In this document: positions 6,764 through 13,341 of the stretch, piece by piece
Layout of the letters: each line of letters starts with the position of its first letter
Numbering within the stretch: the stretch's first letter is position 1
Assembly (NCBI GenBank): GCA_050698355.1
Contig: JBOHBN010000060.1
Location: 1 to 20,037 of the forward strand
Direction of reading: 5' to 3'
Source: JBOHBN01 sp050698355
GTDB lineage: Bacteria; Actinomycetota; Actinomycetes; Streptosporangiales; WHST01
Length of the DNA: 20,037 nt
Notes under the pieces: generated by a model
Seen by the model: the letters and a program-made list of their open reading frames with translations, nothing else
Databases searched by the model: none
Told to the model about the DNA's origin: nothing
Translations under genes and position numbers: made by a program

Positions 6764-7324
6764 GTGGACGCAACGGACATGGGCTCGGACCTCGCCTCCG
6801 TCCTCATCACCAGGGAGCAGATCGACACCAAGATCGCCGAGCTGGCGGCGCGGATCGACGCCGACTACGCCGGCCGTCACGTGCTGCTTGTGGGGGTGCT
6901 CAAGGGCGCGGTCATGGTCATGGCCGACCTGGCCCGGGCGATGCACGCGCCGGTGGAGATGGACTGGATGGCGGTCAGCTCGTACGGCTCGGGCACCAAG
7001 TCGTCCGGCGTCGTGCGCATCATGAAGGACCTGGACCGCGACATCACCGACCGGCACGTCCTGGTCGTCGAGGACATCATCGACTCGGGCCTGACGCTCT
7101 CCTGGTTGCAGCGCAACCTGCGGTCCCGTGGCGCCGCGTCGGTGGAGGTGTGCGCGCTGCTGCGCAAGCCGGAGGCCGCCAGGGTGCACACCTCTGTCCG
7201 TTATGTCGGATTCGACATCCCCAGCGAGTTCGTCGTCGGCTACGGCCTGGACTACGCTGAGCGGTATCGCAACCTTCCATTCGTCGGCACGCTCGCCCCG
7301 CACGTATACAAGGGGTCCCTGTAA
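6764..7324 (+). CDS. hpt: Hypoxanthine phosphoribosyltransferase
   Basis: Purine salvage enzyme that makes IMP (and GMP) from hypoxanthine (guanine) and PRPP. The 186 residues match the family length. The PRPP-binding motif VVEDIIDSGLT lies at 101-111, the flexible-loop SYGSGT at 73-78, and the YVGFDIPSEFVVGYGLDYAE segment, typical of bacterial Hpt, near 147-166. The start is uncertain: GTG 6764 gives MDATDMGSDL, while ATG 6779 gives MGSDLASVLI; neither has a strong Shine-Dalgarno sequence. It follows tilS by 16 nt and is probably co-transcribed. ftsH begins 181 nt later with its own leader. Confidence 0.95.
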   Translation: MDATDMGSDLASVLITREQIDTKIAELAARIDADYAGRHVLLVGVLKGAVMVMADLARAMHAPVEMDWMAVSSYGSGTKSSGVVRIMKDLDRDITDRHVLVVEDIIDSGLTLSWLQRNLRSRGAASVEVCALLRKPEAARVHTSVRYVGFDIPSEFVVGYGLDYAERYRNLPFVGTLAPHVYKGSL

Positions 7325-7351
7325 GAGGGGCGTGTGATCCCGTCCCCCCGC

Positions 7352-7380
7352 GGGAACACCAAGGATGCGATGATGAGTTG
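7352..7380 (+). promoter_or_regulatory. Possible ECF-type stress promoter upstream of ftsH
   Basis: GGGAAC (7352-7357) and GTTG (7377-7380) are separated by 19 nt, close to the GGAAY-N18-GTT arrangement used by SigR/SigH-type sigma factors in actinobacteria. The spacing is about one base longer than ideal. The predicted transcript would have a leader of roughly 120 nt before ftsH. This is a pattern match only. Confidence 0.27.
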
Positions 7381-7475
7381 AGAAGGTATGGGCGTGGTGT
7401 GTTCGCGCACCCTCGTCGCACCTGATCGACCAAGTCACCGACGCAGTACCGCCCTGGCCAGGGGCGCGAGCAGGC

Positions 7476-7505
7476 AGGAGGGAGAGCGCGCGAGCGCTCG
7501 CTCGG
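7476..7505 (+). promoter_or_regulatory. Distant Shine-Dalgarno with intervening palindrome before ftsH
   Basis: The only good ribosome-binding sequence before ftsH, AGGAGGGAG (7476-7484), ends 21 nt before ATG 7506, too far for normal use. The gap holds the perfect 10-bp palindrome CGAGCGCTCG (7491-7500). If the RNA folded here, the site would be brought nearer to the start codon. Confidence 0.35.
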
Positions 7506-9533
7506 ATGGATATCAAGCGTTATCTTCGCGGACCGCTGGTGTGGGTTCTCCTCATCGGCGTGCTGCTGGTCGTGCTCCTGCAGCTGTTCAACGGTGGCGA
7601 CGACTACAAGGACGTTGACACGTCCAAGGTCGTCACGGCGATCAACCACGACAAGGTCAAGTCGGCGCTGATCACCGACAAGGACCAGACGATCCAGCTC
7701 ACGCTCAAGGACGGCGAGAAGTGGCAGGCGTCCTGGGTGCAGGGCCAGGGCATCGAGCTGGTCAACGCGCTGCAGCAGCACCAGCCGCCGAAGAACTACA
7801 ACGTCGAGGTCCCACAGCAGAGCCTCTTCATGAGCCTGCTGATCAGCCTGGCCCCGATCGTCCTGCTGGTCCTGATCTTCCTGTTCATCATGAACCAGAT
7901 GCAGGGCGGCGGCAGCCGGGTGATGAACTTCGGCAAGTCCAAGGCGAAGCAGGTCACCAAAGACATGCCGAAGACGACGTTCAACGACGTCGCGGGCATG
8001 GAGGAGACGATCGAGGAACTCGCCGAGATCAAGCAGTTCCTCGAGAACCCGGCCAAGTTCCAGCAGATCGGCGCCAAGATCCCCAAAGGTGTTCTGCTCT
8101 ACGGCGCTCCCGGCACCGGTAAGACGCTCCTTGCGCGCGCCGTTGCCGGCGAAGCCGGCGTACCGTTCTACTCCATCTCCGGGTCCGACTTCGTCGAGAT
8201 GTTCGTCGGCGTCGGGGCGTCTCGCGTACGGGACCTGTTCGAGCAGGCCAAGGCCAACGCGCCGGCGATCGTGTTCATGGACGAGATCGACGCGGTCGGC
8301 CGGCAGCGCGGTGCCGGCCTCGGCGGCGGGCACGACGAGCGCGAGCAGACGCTGAACCAGCTGCTCGTCGAGATGGACGGTTTCGACGTGCGCGGCGGCG
8401 TGATCCTGATCGCCGCGACCAACCGTCCGGACATTCTCGACCCCGCGCTGCTACGCCCCGGCAGGTTCGACCGCCAGATCGTCGTCGACCGGCCCGACAT
8501 GGAGGGCCGCAAGGCGATCCTGCAGGTCCACGCCAGGGGCAAGCCGATGGCGCCCGACGCCGACCTCGCCGTCATCGCGCGGCGTACCCCCGGGTTCACC
8601 GGCGCCGACCTGCAGAACGTCGTCAACGAGGCCGCGCTGCTCACCGCCCGCGGCGACCAGAAGCAGATCACGATGGAGACCCTCGAGGAGGCCATCGACC
8701 GGGTGATGGCGGGCCCGGAGCGACGCAGCCGGGTGATGAGCGACAAGGAGAAAAAGCTCATCGCCTACCACGAGGGCGGGCACGCCCTCGTGGGCCACGC
8801 GCTACCGAACGCCGACCCGGTGCACAAGATCACCATCCTGTCGCGCGGCCGCGCGCTCGGCTACACCATGTCGCTGCCTACCGAGGACAAGTTCCTCACC
8901 ACCCGCAGCGAGATGCTCGACCAGCTCGGGCAGCTCATGGGCGGCAGGGCGGCCGAGGAGCTCGTCTTCCACGAGCCGACCACCGGCGCGAGCAACGACA
9001 TCGAGAAGGCCACGAGCATCGCCCGCAACATGGTCACCCAGTACGGCATGAGCGAGCGGCTCGGCGCCCGCAAGTTCGGGTCGGCGGGCGAGGACCAGGT
9101 CTTCCTCGGCCGCGAGATGGGCCACGAGCGCGACTACTCCGAGGAGGTGGCCTCCACCATCGACGAGGAGGTCCGCCGCGTCATCGAGCGGGCCCACGAC
9201 GTCGCCTGGGAGGTTCTGGTCGAGTACCGCGACGTCCTCGACAACCTGGTGCTGCGGCTGATGGAGAGGGAGACGCTGCAGCGCAGCGAGGTGCTCGAGG
9301 TGTTCGCACCGGTGCAGACGCGTGCGGCCCGCCCGTCGTACGCCGGGTACGGCAAGCGGCTGCCGGACGATCGCCCGCCGATCATGACGCCGAAAGAGCA
9401 GCAGGTCGGCAACGGCGCGCCCGACTCGCAGGGCAACGGTGCCGGAGCACACGACACCCCACGCGCCGGTGCGCACGAGGCACCACACCCGGCCGGGACG
9501 GAGAGCGGCACCTCCGGAGAGCAGGAGTCCTGA
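7506..9533 (+). CDS. ftsH: ATP-dependent zinc metalloprotease FtsH
   Basis: Membrane-anchored AAA+ protease that extracts and degrades misfolded membrane proteins and some regulators. The 675 residues show the full order: TM1 (about 9-28), an extracytoplasmic domain, TM2 (about 107-130), Walker A GAPGTGKT (200-207), Walker B IVFMDE (255-260), the second region of homology ATNRPDILDPALLRPGRFD (304-322), zinc motif HEGGH (422-426) and the third ligand Asp498 in ASNDIEKAT. The last 65 residues are a Gly/Ala/His/Pro-rich disordered tail, usual in actinobacteria. The start MDIKRYLRGP matches the actinobacterial consensus although the ribosome-binding site is poorly placed. The gene is followed by folE, as in M. 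tuberculosis, with folE reading on 35 nt after the stop. Confidence 0.98.
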   Translation: MDIKRYLRGPLVWVLLIGVLLVVLLQLFNGGDDYKDVDTSKVVTAINHDKVKSALITDKDQTIQLTLKDGEKWQASWVQGQGIELVNALQQHQPPKNYNVEVPQQSLFMSLLISLAPIVLLVLIFLFIMNQMQGGGSRVMNFGKSKAKQVTKDMPKTTFNDVAGMEETIEELAEIKQFLENPAKFQQIGAKIPKGVLLYGAPGTGKTLLARAVAGEAGVPFYSISGSDFVEMFVGVGASRVRDLFEQAKANAPAIVFMDEIDAVGRQRGAGLGGGHDEREQTLNQLLVEMDGFDVRGGVILIAATNRPDILDPALLRPGRFDRQIVVDRPDMEGRKAILQVHARGKPMAPDADLAVIARRTPGFTGADLQNVVNEAALLTARGDQKQITMETLEEAIDRVMAGPERRSRVMSDKEKKLIAYHEGGHALVGHALPNADPVHKITILSRGRALGYTMSLPTEDKFLTTRSEMLDQLGQLMGGRAAEELVFHEPTTGASNDIEKATSIARNMVTQYGMSERLGARKFGSAGEDQVFLGREMGHERDYSEEVASTIDEEVRRVIERAHDVAWEVLVEYRDVLDNLVLRLMERETLQRSEVLEVFAPVQTRAARPSYAGYGKRLPDDRPPIMTPKEQQVGNGAPDSQGNGAGAHDTPRAGAHEAPHPAGTESGTSGEQES

Positions 9534-9568
9534 CGTCAGACGACGCACCGGACGACGACCTCGCGCCC

Positions 9569-10162
9569 GTGCCGGCGACCGAACCGTCACCGGCCGTCGA
9601 TAAGCCCCGGATCCAGCGCGCGGTGCGCGAGATCCTGCTCGCCATCGGCGAGGATCCCGAACGGGACGGCTTGAAGCGTACGCCTGAGCGGGTCGCGCGC
9701 TGGTACGCCGAGGCGTTCGCCGGGCTGGACCAGAAGCCCGATGACGTGCTGACCGTCCTGTTCGACGCCGAGCACGACGAGATGGTGATCGTCCGTGACC
9801 TCGAGGTCACGAGCATGTGCGAGCATCACCTGGTGCCGTTCCACGGCGTGGCGCACATCGGCTACATCCCGAACACCTCCGGCCGGGTGACCGGCCTCTC
9901 CAAGCTGGCCCGGGTAGTGGACGTTTACGCGCGCCGCCCGCAGGTGCAGGAGCGGATGACCAGCCAGATCGCCGACGCGCTGATGAACGTGCTCGAGCCG
10001 CGCGGCGTGATCGTCGTGGTCGAGTGCGAGCACCTGTGCATGTCGTTGCGTGGCGTGCACAAGCCGGGGGCGATGACGGTCACCTCCGCCGTGCGGGGCC
10101 TCTTCCGTCGCTCGGACAAGACGCGCGGCGAGGCGCTCACGTTCATCCATGGCCGCCGCTGA
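9569..10162 (+). CDS. folE: GTP cyclohydrolase I
   Basis: Converts GTP to 7,8-dihydroneopterin triphosphate, the first step of folate synthesis. From GTG 9569 it has 197 residues. The zinc-site motif MCEHHLVPF supplies Cys84 and His87, and Cys157 in ECEHLCMSLRG is the third ligand; IGYIPN, RRPQVQERMT and the C-terminal SGEAL-like GEALTFIHGR region are also present. The start is not settled: GTG 9569 lacks a ribosome-binding site, while AGGAG at 9523-9527 precedes ACG 9533, which overlaps the ftsH stop (TGACG) and is in frame with folE. Either re-initiation at GTG or a rare ACG start is possible. A hairpin follows the stop at once. Confidence 0.96.
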   Translation: MPATEPSPAVDKPRIQRAVREILLAIGEDPERDGLKRTPERVARWYAEAFAGLDQKPDDVLTVLFDAEHDEMVIVRDLEVTSMCEHHLVPFHGVAHIGYIPNTSGRVTGLSKLARVVDVYARRPQVQERMTSQIADALMNVLEPRGVIVVVECEHLCMSLRGVHKPGAMTVTSAVRGLFRRSDKTRGEALTFIHGRR

Positions 10163-10164
10163 GC

Positions 10165-10191
10165 ACCTGGTGAAGGGCACCTTCACCGGGT
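10165..10191 (+). terminator. Hairpin after folE, with a competing downstream hairpin
   Basis: ACCTGGTGAAGG-GCA-CCTTCACCGGGT forms a 12-bp stem with one G-T pair and a 3-nt loop, starting 2 nt after the folE stop. Its right half overlaps another stem: AGGGCACCTT (10174-10183) pairs perfectly with AAGGTGCCCT (10206-10215). The two folds exclude each other, the layout of an attenuator. There is no U-tract. Confidence 0.55.
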
Positions 10192-10228
10192 GATCTCACG
10201 CCGTCAAGGTGCCCTCACGGGGTACCCG

Positions 10229-10240
10229 TAGGCTGGCGAC
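10229..10240 (+). promoter_or_regulatory. Leaderless promoter for folP-folB-folK-DUF3180
   Basis: TAGGCT (10229-10234) fits TANNNT and is followed by 6 nt and then GTG 10241, the usual geometry of a leaderless actinobacterial transcript. folP has no Shine-Dalgarno sequence, which agrees. A small stem ACGGG-GTA-CCCGT (10217-10229) adjoins the -10. The -35 is weak. Confidence 0.5.
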
Positions 10241-11098
10241 GTGGTACGTCCTGAGCCGAAACCGCGCGTACGCGGGCTTCCCGACCTCGACCGGTGCCTG
10301 GTCATGGGAGTCGTGAACGTCACGCCGGACTCCTTCTCCGACGGCGGGGACCACTACGAGCCCGACGCCGCCGTACGCAGCGGGCTCGCCGCAGCCGCGG
10401 CCGGTGCCGACCTCGTGGACGTCGGGGGCGAGTCCACCCGACCCGGCGCGAGCCGGGTGGACGAGGCGGAGGAATGCAGGCGGGTGCTGCCCGCCGTACG
10501 CGCCCTCACCGATGCGGGCGTCCTGGTCAGCGTCGACACGATGCGCGCCGGCGTCGCGCGCGCCGCCGTCGAGGCGGGCGCGCGGATGGTCAACGACGTC
10601 AGCGGCGGCCAGGCCGACCCGGGGTTGCCCCGCGTCGCGGCCGAGTCCGGCGTGGCGTACGTCGTCATGCACTGGCGCGGGCACAGCGAGCGGATGCAGC
10701 AGCTGGCGGTGTACGGCGATGTCGTGGCCGAGGTCTGCACGGAGCTGCGCCAGCAGCAGGAGAAGATCGTCGCCGCCGGAGTCGAACCGGACCAGGTCGT
10801 GCTCGACCCGGGCCTCGGGTTCGCGAAGACCGCAGAGCACAACTGGACGCTGCTGGGACGGCTCGACGCGCTGGCGGCGCTCGGGCGGCCCGTCCTGGTC
10901 GGCGCGTCCCGCAAGGGCTTCCTCGGCCGGCTGCTCGCGGCCGACGACGACACGCCGCGCCCGGCGAAGGAGCGCGACCACGCCAGCGCCGCGGTCAGCG
11001 CCCTGGCGGCCGCGGGCGGTGCGTGGTGCGTCCGCGTGCACGACGTGGCACCCAGCACGGACGCGGTACGGGTCGCGCGCCGGTGGTGCTCGCAATGA
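10241..11098 (+). CDS. folP: Dihydropteroate synthase
   Basis: Joins 6-hydroxymethyl-dihydropterin pyrophosphate to p-aminobenzoate; the sulfonamide target. 285 residues with all signature segments of the TIM-barrel enzyme: MGVVNVTPDSFSDGG (22-36), DVGGESTRPGA (60-70), SVDTMRA (97-103), NDVSGG (118-123), DPGLGFAKT (189-197), GASRKGFLG (221-229) and the C-terminal RVHDVA (265-270). GTG 10241 is chosen for its leaderless promoter. It overlaps folB by 4 nt (ATGA), so the two are translationally coupled. The folP-folB-folK order matches actinobacteria generally. Confidence 0.97.
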   Translation: MVRPEPKPRVRGLPDLDRCLVMGVVNVTPDSFSDGGDHYEPDAAVRSGLAAAAAGADLVDVGGESTRPGASRVDEAEECRRVLPAVRALTDAGVLVSVDTMRAGVARAAVEAGARMVNDVSGGQADPGLPRVAAESGVAYVVMHWRGHSERMQQLAVYGDVVAEVCTELRQQQEKIVAAGVEPDQVVLDPGLGFAKTAEHNWTLLGRLDALAALGRPVLVGASRKGFLGRLLAADDDTPRPAKERDHASAAVSALAAAGGAWCVRVHDVAPSTDAVRVARRWCSQ

Positions 11099-11466
11099 GA
11101 GATCGGATAGCGCTTCGCGGTCTCCGGGTGCAAGGGTGGCATGGAGTACTCGAACGGGAGCGTGCAGAGGGTCAGCAGTTCGTGGTCGATGTGGTCCTCC
11201 ATGTGGACACCAAGGCGGCCGCGCGCAACGACACCTTGTGCGAGACCGTCGACTACGGCAGTCTGGCGGACCGGCTCGCGGCACTGGTCGGCGGTGAACC
11301 CGTCAACCTGATCGAGACCGTGGCAGGGAGGCTGGCCGATGTCTGCCTGGCCACCCCGGGCGTTGCCGCCGCGGAGGTGACGGTGCACAAGCCCGAGGCG
11401 CCCATCGGCCAGCGGTTCGACGACGTCGCGGTCACCATCGTCCGCGAGAAGGGAGAAGGCCCATGA
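11095..11466 (+). CDS. folB: Dihydroneopterin aldolase
   Basis: Cleaves 7,8-dihydroneopterin to 6-hydroxymethyl-dihydropterin and glycolaldehyde. 123 residues, the usual length. The N-terminal GWHGVLERERAEGQQF motif, TVDYGSLAD, IETVAGRLAD with pterin-binding Glu74, and VHKPEAPI with the probable catalytic Lys99 are all present. The start ATG 11095 overlaps the folP stop and has no clear ribosome-binding site, so it relies on coupling. The stop overlaps the folK start in ATGA. Confidence 0.96.
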   Translation: MRDRIALRGLRVQGWHGVLERERAEGQQFVVDVVLHVDTKAAARNDTLCETVDYGSLADRLAALVGGEPVNLIETVAGRLADVCLATPGVAAAEVTVHKPEAPIGQRFDDVAVTIVREKGEGP

Positions 11467-11969
11467 AGGACCGTGCCGTGATCGCGTTCGGCAGCAACCT
11501 CGGTGACCGCCTGGCCTACGTGCAGGGCGGCGTGGACGCGTTGCTCGACACTCCCGGCACGACGTACGTCACGCAATCCACCGTGTACGAGACCGACCCG
11601 ATGGGCGGCCCGGAGGACCAGCCCGCGTTCCTCAACGCGATCGTCGTCGTGGACACCGTGCTCACGCCGCGGGCACTGCTCGAACGCGCCCACGCCATCG
11701 AGGAGGCCTTCGAACGCGCCAGGCTCGAGCACTGGGGCCCGCGCACGCTGGATGTCGACGTGATCGCAGTGGGTGACCACGCAGTCGACGAGCCCGACCT
11801 CACGGTGCCGCACAAGATGGCGCACGAGCGCGCGTTCGTCCTCGTGCCCTGGCTCGACGCCGACCCGGACGCGCAGCTCATCGGACACGGCCGCGTCACC
11901 GACCTGCTGGGCAAGCTCGACCGTAGCGGCGTGCGAGAGGCGGACGGGCAGCTGCGGGAGCCGGTGTGA
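11463..11969 (+). CDS. folK: 6-hydroxymethyl-7,8-dihydropterin pyrophosphokinase
   Basis: Transfers pyrophosphate from ATP to hydroxymethyl-dihydropterin, making the substrate of FolP. 168 residues. AFGSNLGDR is at 8-16, and the family signature GPRTLDVDV at 92-100 holds the magnesium-binding Asp97 and Asp99; VPHKMAHERAFVLVPW (115-130) is typical. GGGAG at 11451-11455 lies 7 nt before ATG 11463. The gene overlaps folB upstream and the DUF3180 gene downstream by 4 nt each, so the four-gene cluster has no gaps. Confidence 0.97.
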   Translation: MKDRAVIAFGSNLGDRLAYVQGGVDALLDTPGTTYVTQSTVYETDPMGGPEDQPAFLNAIVVVDTVLTPRALLERAHAIEEAFERARLEHWGPRTLDVDVIAVGDHAVDEPDLTVPHKMAHERAFVLVPWLDADPDAQLIGHGRVTDLLGKLDRSGVREADGQLREPV

Positions 11970-12433
11970 AGCCGACCCGCATCGCCACGCTCGTGGCGGT
12001 GGCGGTGGCGGCCGGGCTGGCGCTGTGGCTCGTCACACGGATGGCGTACACCTCCCTGCCCCCGCTGCCGTGGAGCACGGTCGCCACGCTCCTCGTACTG
12101 ACCACCGCGGAGCTCATCCTCGCCCGCAACGTACGCACCCGCATCCAGCGCCGGCGCGGCGCACCGCCGCCGGAACCGCTGGTCGTGGCGCGGTACGCCG
12201 TCTTCGCCAAGGCGAGCGCGTACGCGGCCGCACTCGTCGCTGGAGCGTTCGGCGGCATCCTCACCCACCTGCTCGGCACGCTCGTGAGCCCGACCCAGCG
12301 TTCGGACGCGTGGGTCGCCGGGGCGTGCCTGGCGTCCGCCGTGGCGCTCTGCGTCGCGGCGCTCCTGCTCGAGCACGCCTGCCGCGTACCGAAACCCCCT
12401 GAGGAACGCGCCGAAACCGCCCACCGACGCTGA
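11966..12433 (+). CDS. DUF3180 family membrane protein
   Basis: 155 residues, starting at GTG 11966 that overlaps the folK stop (GTGA). Four hydrophobic segments are visible at about 5-24, 37-54, 78-106 and 115-136, with a basic loop (RTRIQRRRG) between the second and third. The position directly after folK is conserved for DUF3180 in actinobacteria (Rv3605c in M. tuberculosis). The function is unknown; tight coupling suggests co-expression with folate synthesis, not necessarily a role in it. It ends 20 nt before a structured intergenic element. Confidence 0.88.
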   Translation: MKPTRIATLVAVAVAAGLALWLVTRMAYTSLPPLPWSTVATLLVLTTAELILARNVRTRIQRRRGAPPPEPLVVARYAVFAKASAYAAALVAGAFGGILTHLLGTLVSPTQRSDAWVAGACLASAVALCVAALLLEHACRVPKPPEERAETAHRR

Positions 12434-12442
12434 GTTTCGCGG

Positions 12443-12448
12443 TACAGT
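12443..12448 (+). promoter_or_regulatory. Possible -10 element before the structured element
   Basis: TACAGT fits TANNNT and would place a transcript start near 12455, just where the folded element begins. No -35 was recognised, so this is weak evidence for a separate small RNA or leader. Confidence 0.2.
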
Positions 12449-12452
12449 CACC

Positions 12453-12538
12453 TACTGCCCGGCTCGACAGCCTTCAGACGTGCGAAGAAGGTTACTGAGA
12501 GCCGGGTCAGTAAGAATCGACCACTGTCTCTTGGTCGA
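12453..12538 (+). other. Structured intergenic element: two 7-8-7 hairpins plus a complementary upstream strand
   Basis: Hairpin 1 is TTACTGA-GAGCCGGG-TCAGTAA (12492-12513) and hairpin 2 is TCGACCA-N8-TGGTCGA (12517-12538); both have 7-bp perfect stems and 8-nt loops and are 3 nt apart. All 8 loop bases of hairpin 1 are complementary to CCCGGCTC at 12458-12465. In the alternative fold, TACTG+CCCGGCTC (12453-12465) pairs with GAGCCGGG+CAGTA (12499-12512, one bulged T), with CCTTC/GAAGG (12471-12475 / 12487-12491) inside. This could be a pseudoknot, a switch between two folds, a terminator for the fol cluster or a small RNA. No known RNA family was recognised. Confidence 0.4.
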
Positions 12539-12575
12539 AGCGGCGTGGCGGCGAGCATCAGCGCCCCTTGCGCCA

Positions 12576-12587
12576 TAACCTCGTGTC
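12576..12587 (+). promoter_or_regulatory. Leaderless promoter for the two-TM coiled-coil protein
   Basis: TAACCT (12576-12581) fits TANNNT and is followed by 6 nt and ATG 12588. The ATG has no Shine-Dalgarno sequence, consistent with leaderless translation. Confidence 0.45.
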
Positions 12588-13262
12588 ATGCTTCGGCGGA
12601 CCCATCGACGGCGGCCACCTGTGAATGCGGGTGTAATGGTCGCGTTGCTGGTCGTCGCCCTCGCTGCCGCGGCCCTCGCCGCAGTCGCGCGCGACCCGTG
12701 GGTCGCCCGCGCGGGTGTCGCCGTGGTCACCGCCGTGATCGGGGTCGAGGCCGCGCTCGTGTTCTGGCTTCGACACCGGCTCCGCCGTACCGACCTGCGC
12801 GTCGCCCAGGTCACCAGCGCGGTCGCGCGCGCCGAGCGGTTCGGCGCGCGCGAGGTGTTGCGCCGCGAGCGGCGCATCGCCCAGCTCTGCCTCCGCGTCG
12901 ACACCCTGCAGGAACGCCTCGACGAGGCCACCTCCGCGAGCCTGTACGTCGCCACCGTGCTGGCGACGCTCGACCGGGCCAACCGGACCGTCGAGCAGGA
13001 GGCCGACCCCGAAGCCGACGCCGGTGCTGACGAAACCGAGCAGGCCACCGACGAGATTTCCGAGGCCGGCCCGGGCGACGCAGGCGAGGAGCTGGACACC
13101 AAGAACGTCGCGGCCATCGCCATCGCGCCGGCGAGCGGGCCCATGGTGCAGATCTGGCCGAGCCTGGACGACGCGCCCACCGTGGTCGACCTGCTCCGCT
13201 ACGAGGACGTCCGCCGAGCGGTAGACGAGGAAGACGCCGCCGCGTCCGGACGGTCGGCCTAG
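12588..13262 (+). CDS. Two-TM membrane protein with coiled coil and acidic region
   Basis: 224 residues of unknown function. Basic N-terminus, TM1 (about 14-34), TM2 (about 38-60), an Arg-rich coiled-coil region (about 64-134), an acidic low-complexity stretch (136-170) and a C-terminal segment with PMVQIWPSLDDAPTVVDLL (185-203) that looks conserved rather than disordered. Position after folK-DUF3180 and the topology (two TMs then coiled coil) resemble Rv3604c/DUF6779 of mycobacteria; that link is inferred from context. Its stop TAG is embedded in the ribosome-binding site of the next small ORF, so translation probably runs on. Confidence 0.78.
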   Translation: MLRRTHRRRPPVNAGVMVALLVVALAAAALAAVARDPWVARAGVAVVTAVIGVEAALVFWLRHRLRRTDLRVAQVTSAVARAERFGAREVLRRERRIAQLCLRVDTLQERLDEATSASLYVATVLATLDRANRTVEQEADPEADAGADETEQATDEISEAGPGDAGEELDTKNVAAIAIAPASGPMVQIWPSLDDAPTVVDLLRYEDVRRAVDEEDAAASGRSA

Positions 13263-13272
13263 GAGGAACCCC

Positions 13273-13341
13273 GTGCGAGCTCATCCACACCTAAGACTCC
13301 CACCGTCACATTCCAGTTCCGTTCAGGGGGGCAAGCCGTGA
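13273..13341 (+). CDS. Candidate 22-aa leader or small ORF coupled to the next membrane gene
   Basis: GTG 13273 is preceded by AGGAGG (13261-13266) at 6-nt spacing, the best Shine-Dalgarno in the neighbourhood, which itself overlaps the stop of the upstream gene. The frame runs 22 codons (starting MRAHPHLRLP, Ser/His/Pro-rich) and its TGA overlaps the GTG start of the next gene (GTGA at 13338-13341). That pattern suggests a translated upstream ORF controlling or feeding the following gene. It is too short for codon statistics, and no attenuation motif is obvious. Confidence 0.4.
   Translation: MRAHPHLRLPPSHSSSVQGGKP

Noticed and set aside
7388..7618. 76-codon frame between hpt and ftsH, possibly leaderless from the candidate ECF promoter
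   Set aside because: It runs out of frame into ftsH, has poor third-position bias and an Arg-rich random composition.
7077..8333. 418-codon open frame on the minus strand
   Set aside because: Antisense to hpt and ftsH; low-complexity composition and no domain.
12492..12538. Tandem hairpins as an ANTAR-protein target RNA
   Set aside because: ANTAR targets have six-base loops with fixed A and G positions; both loops here have eight bases.
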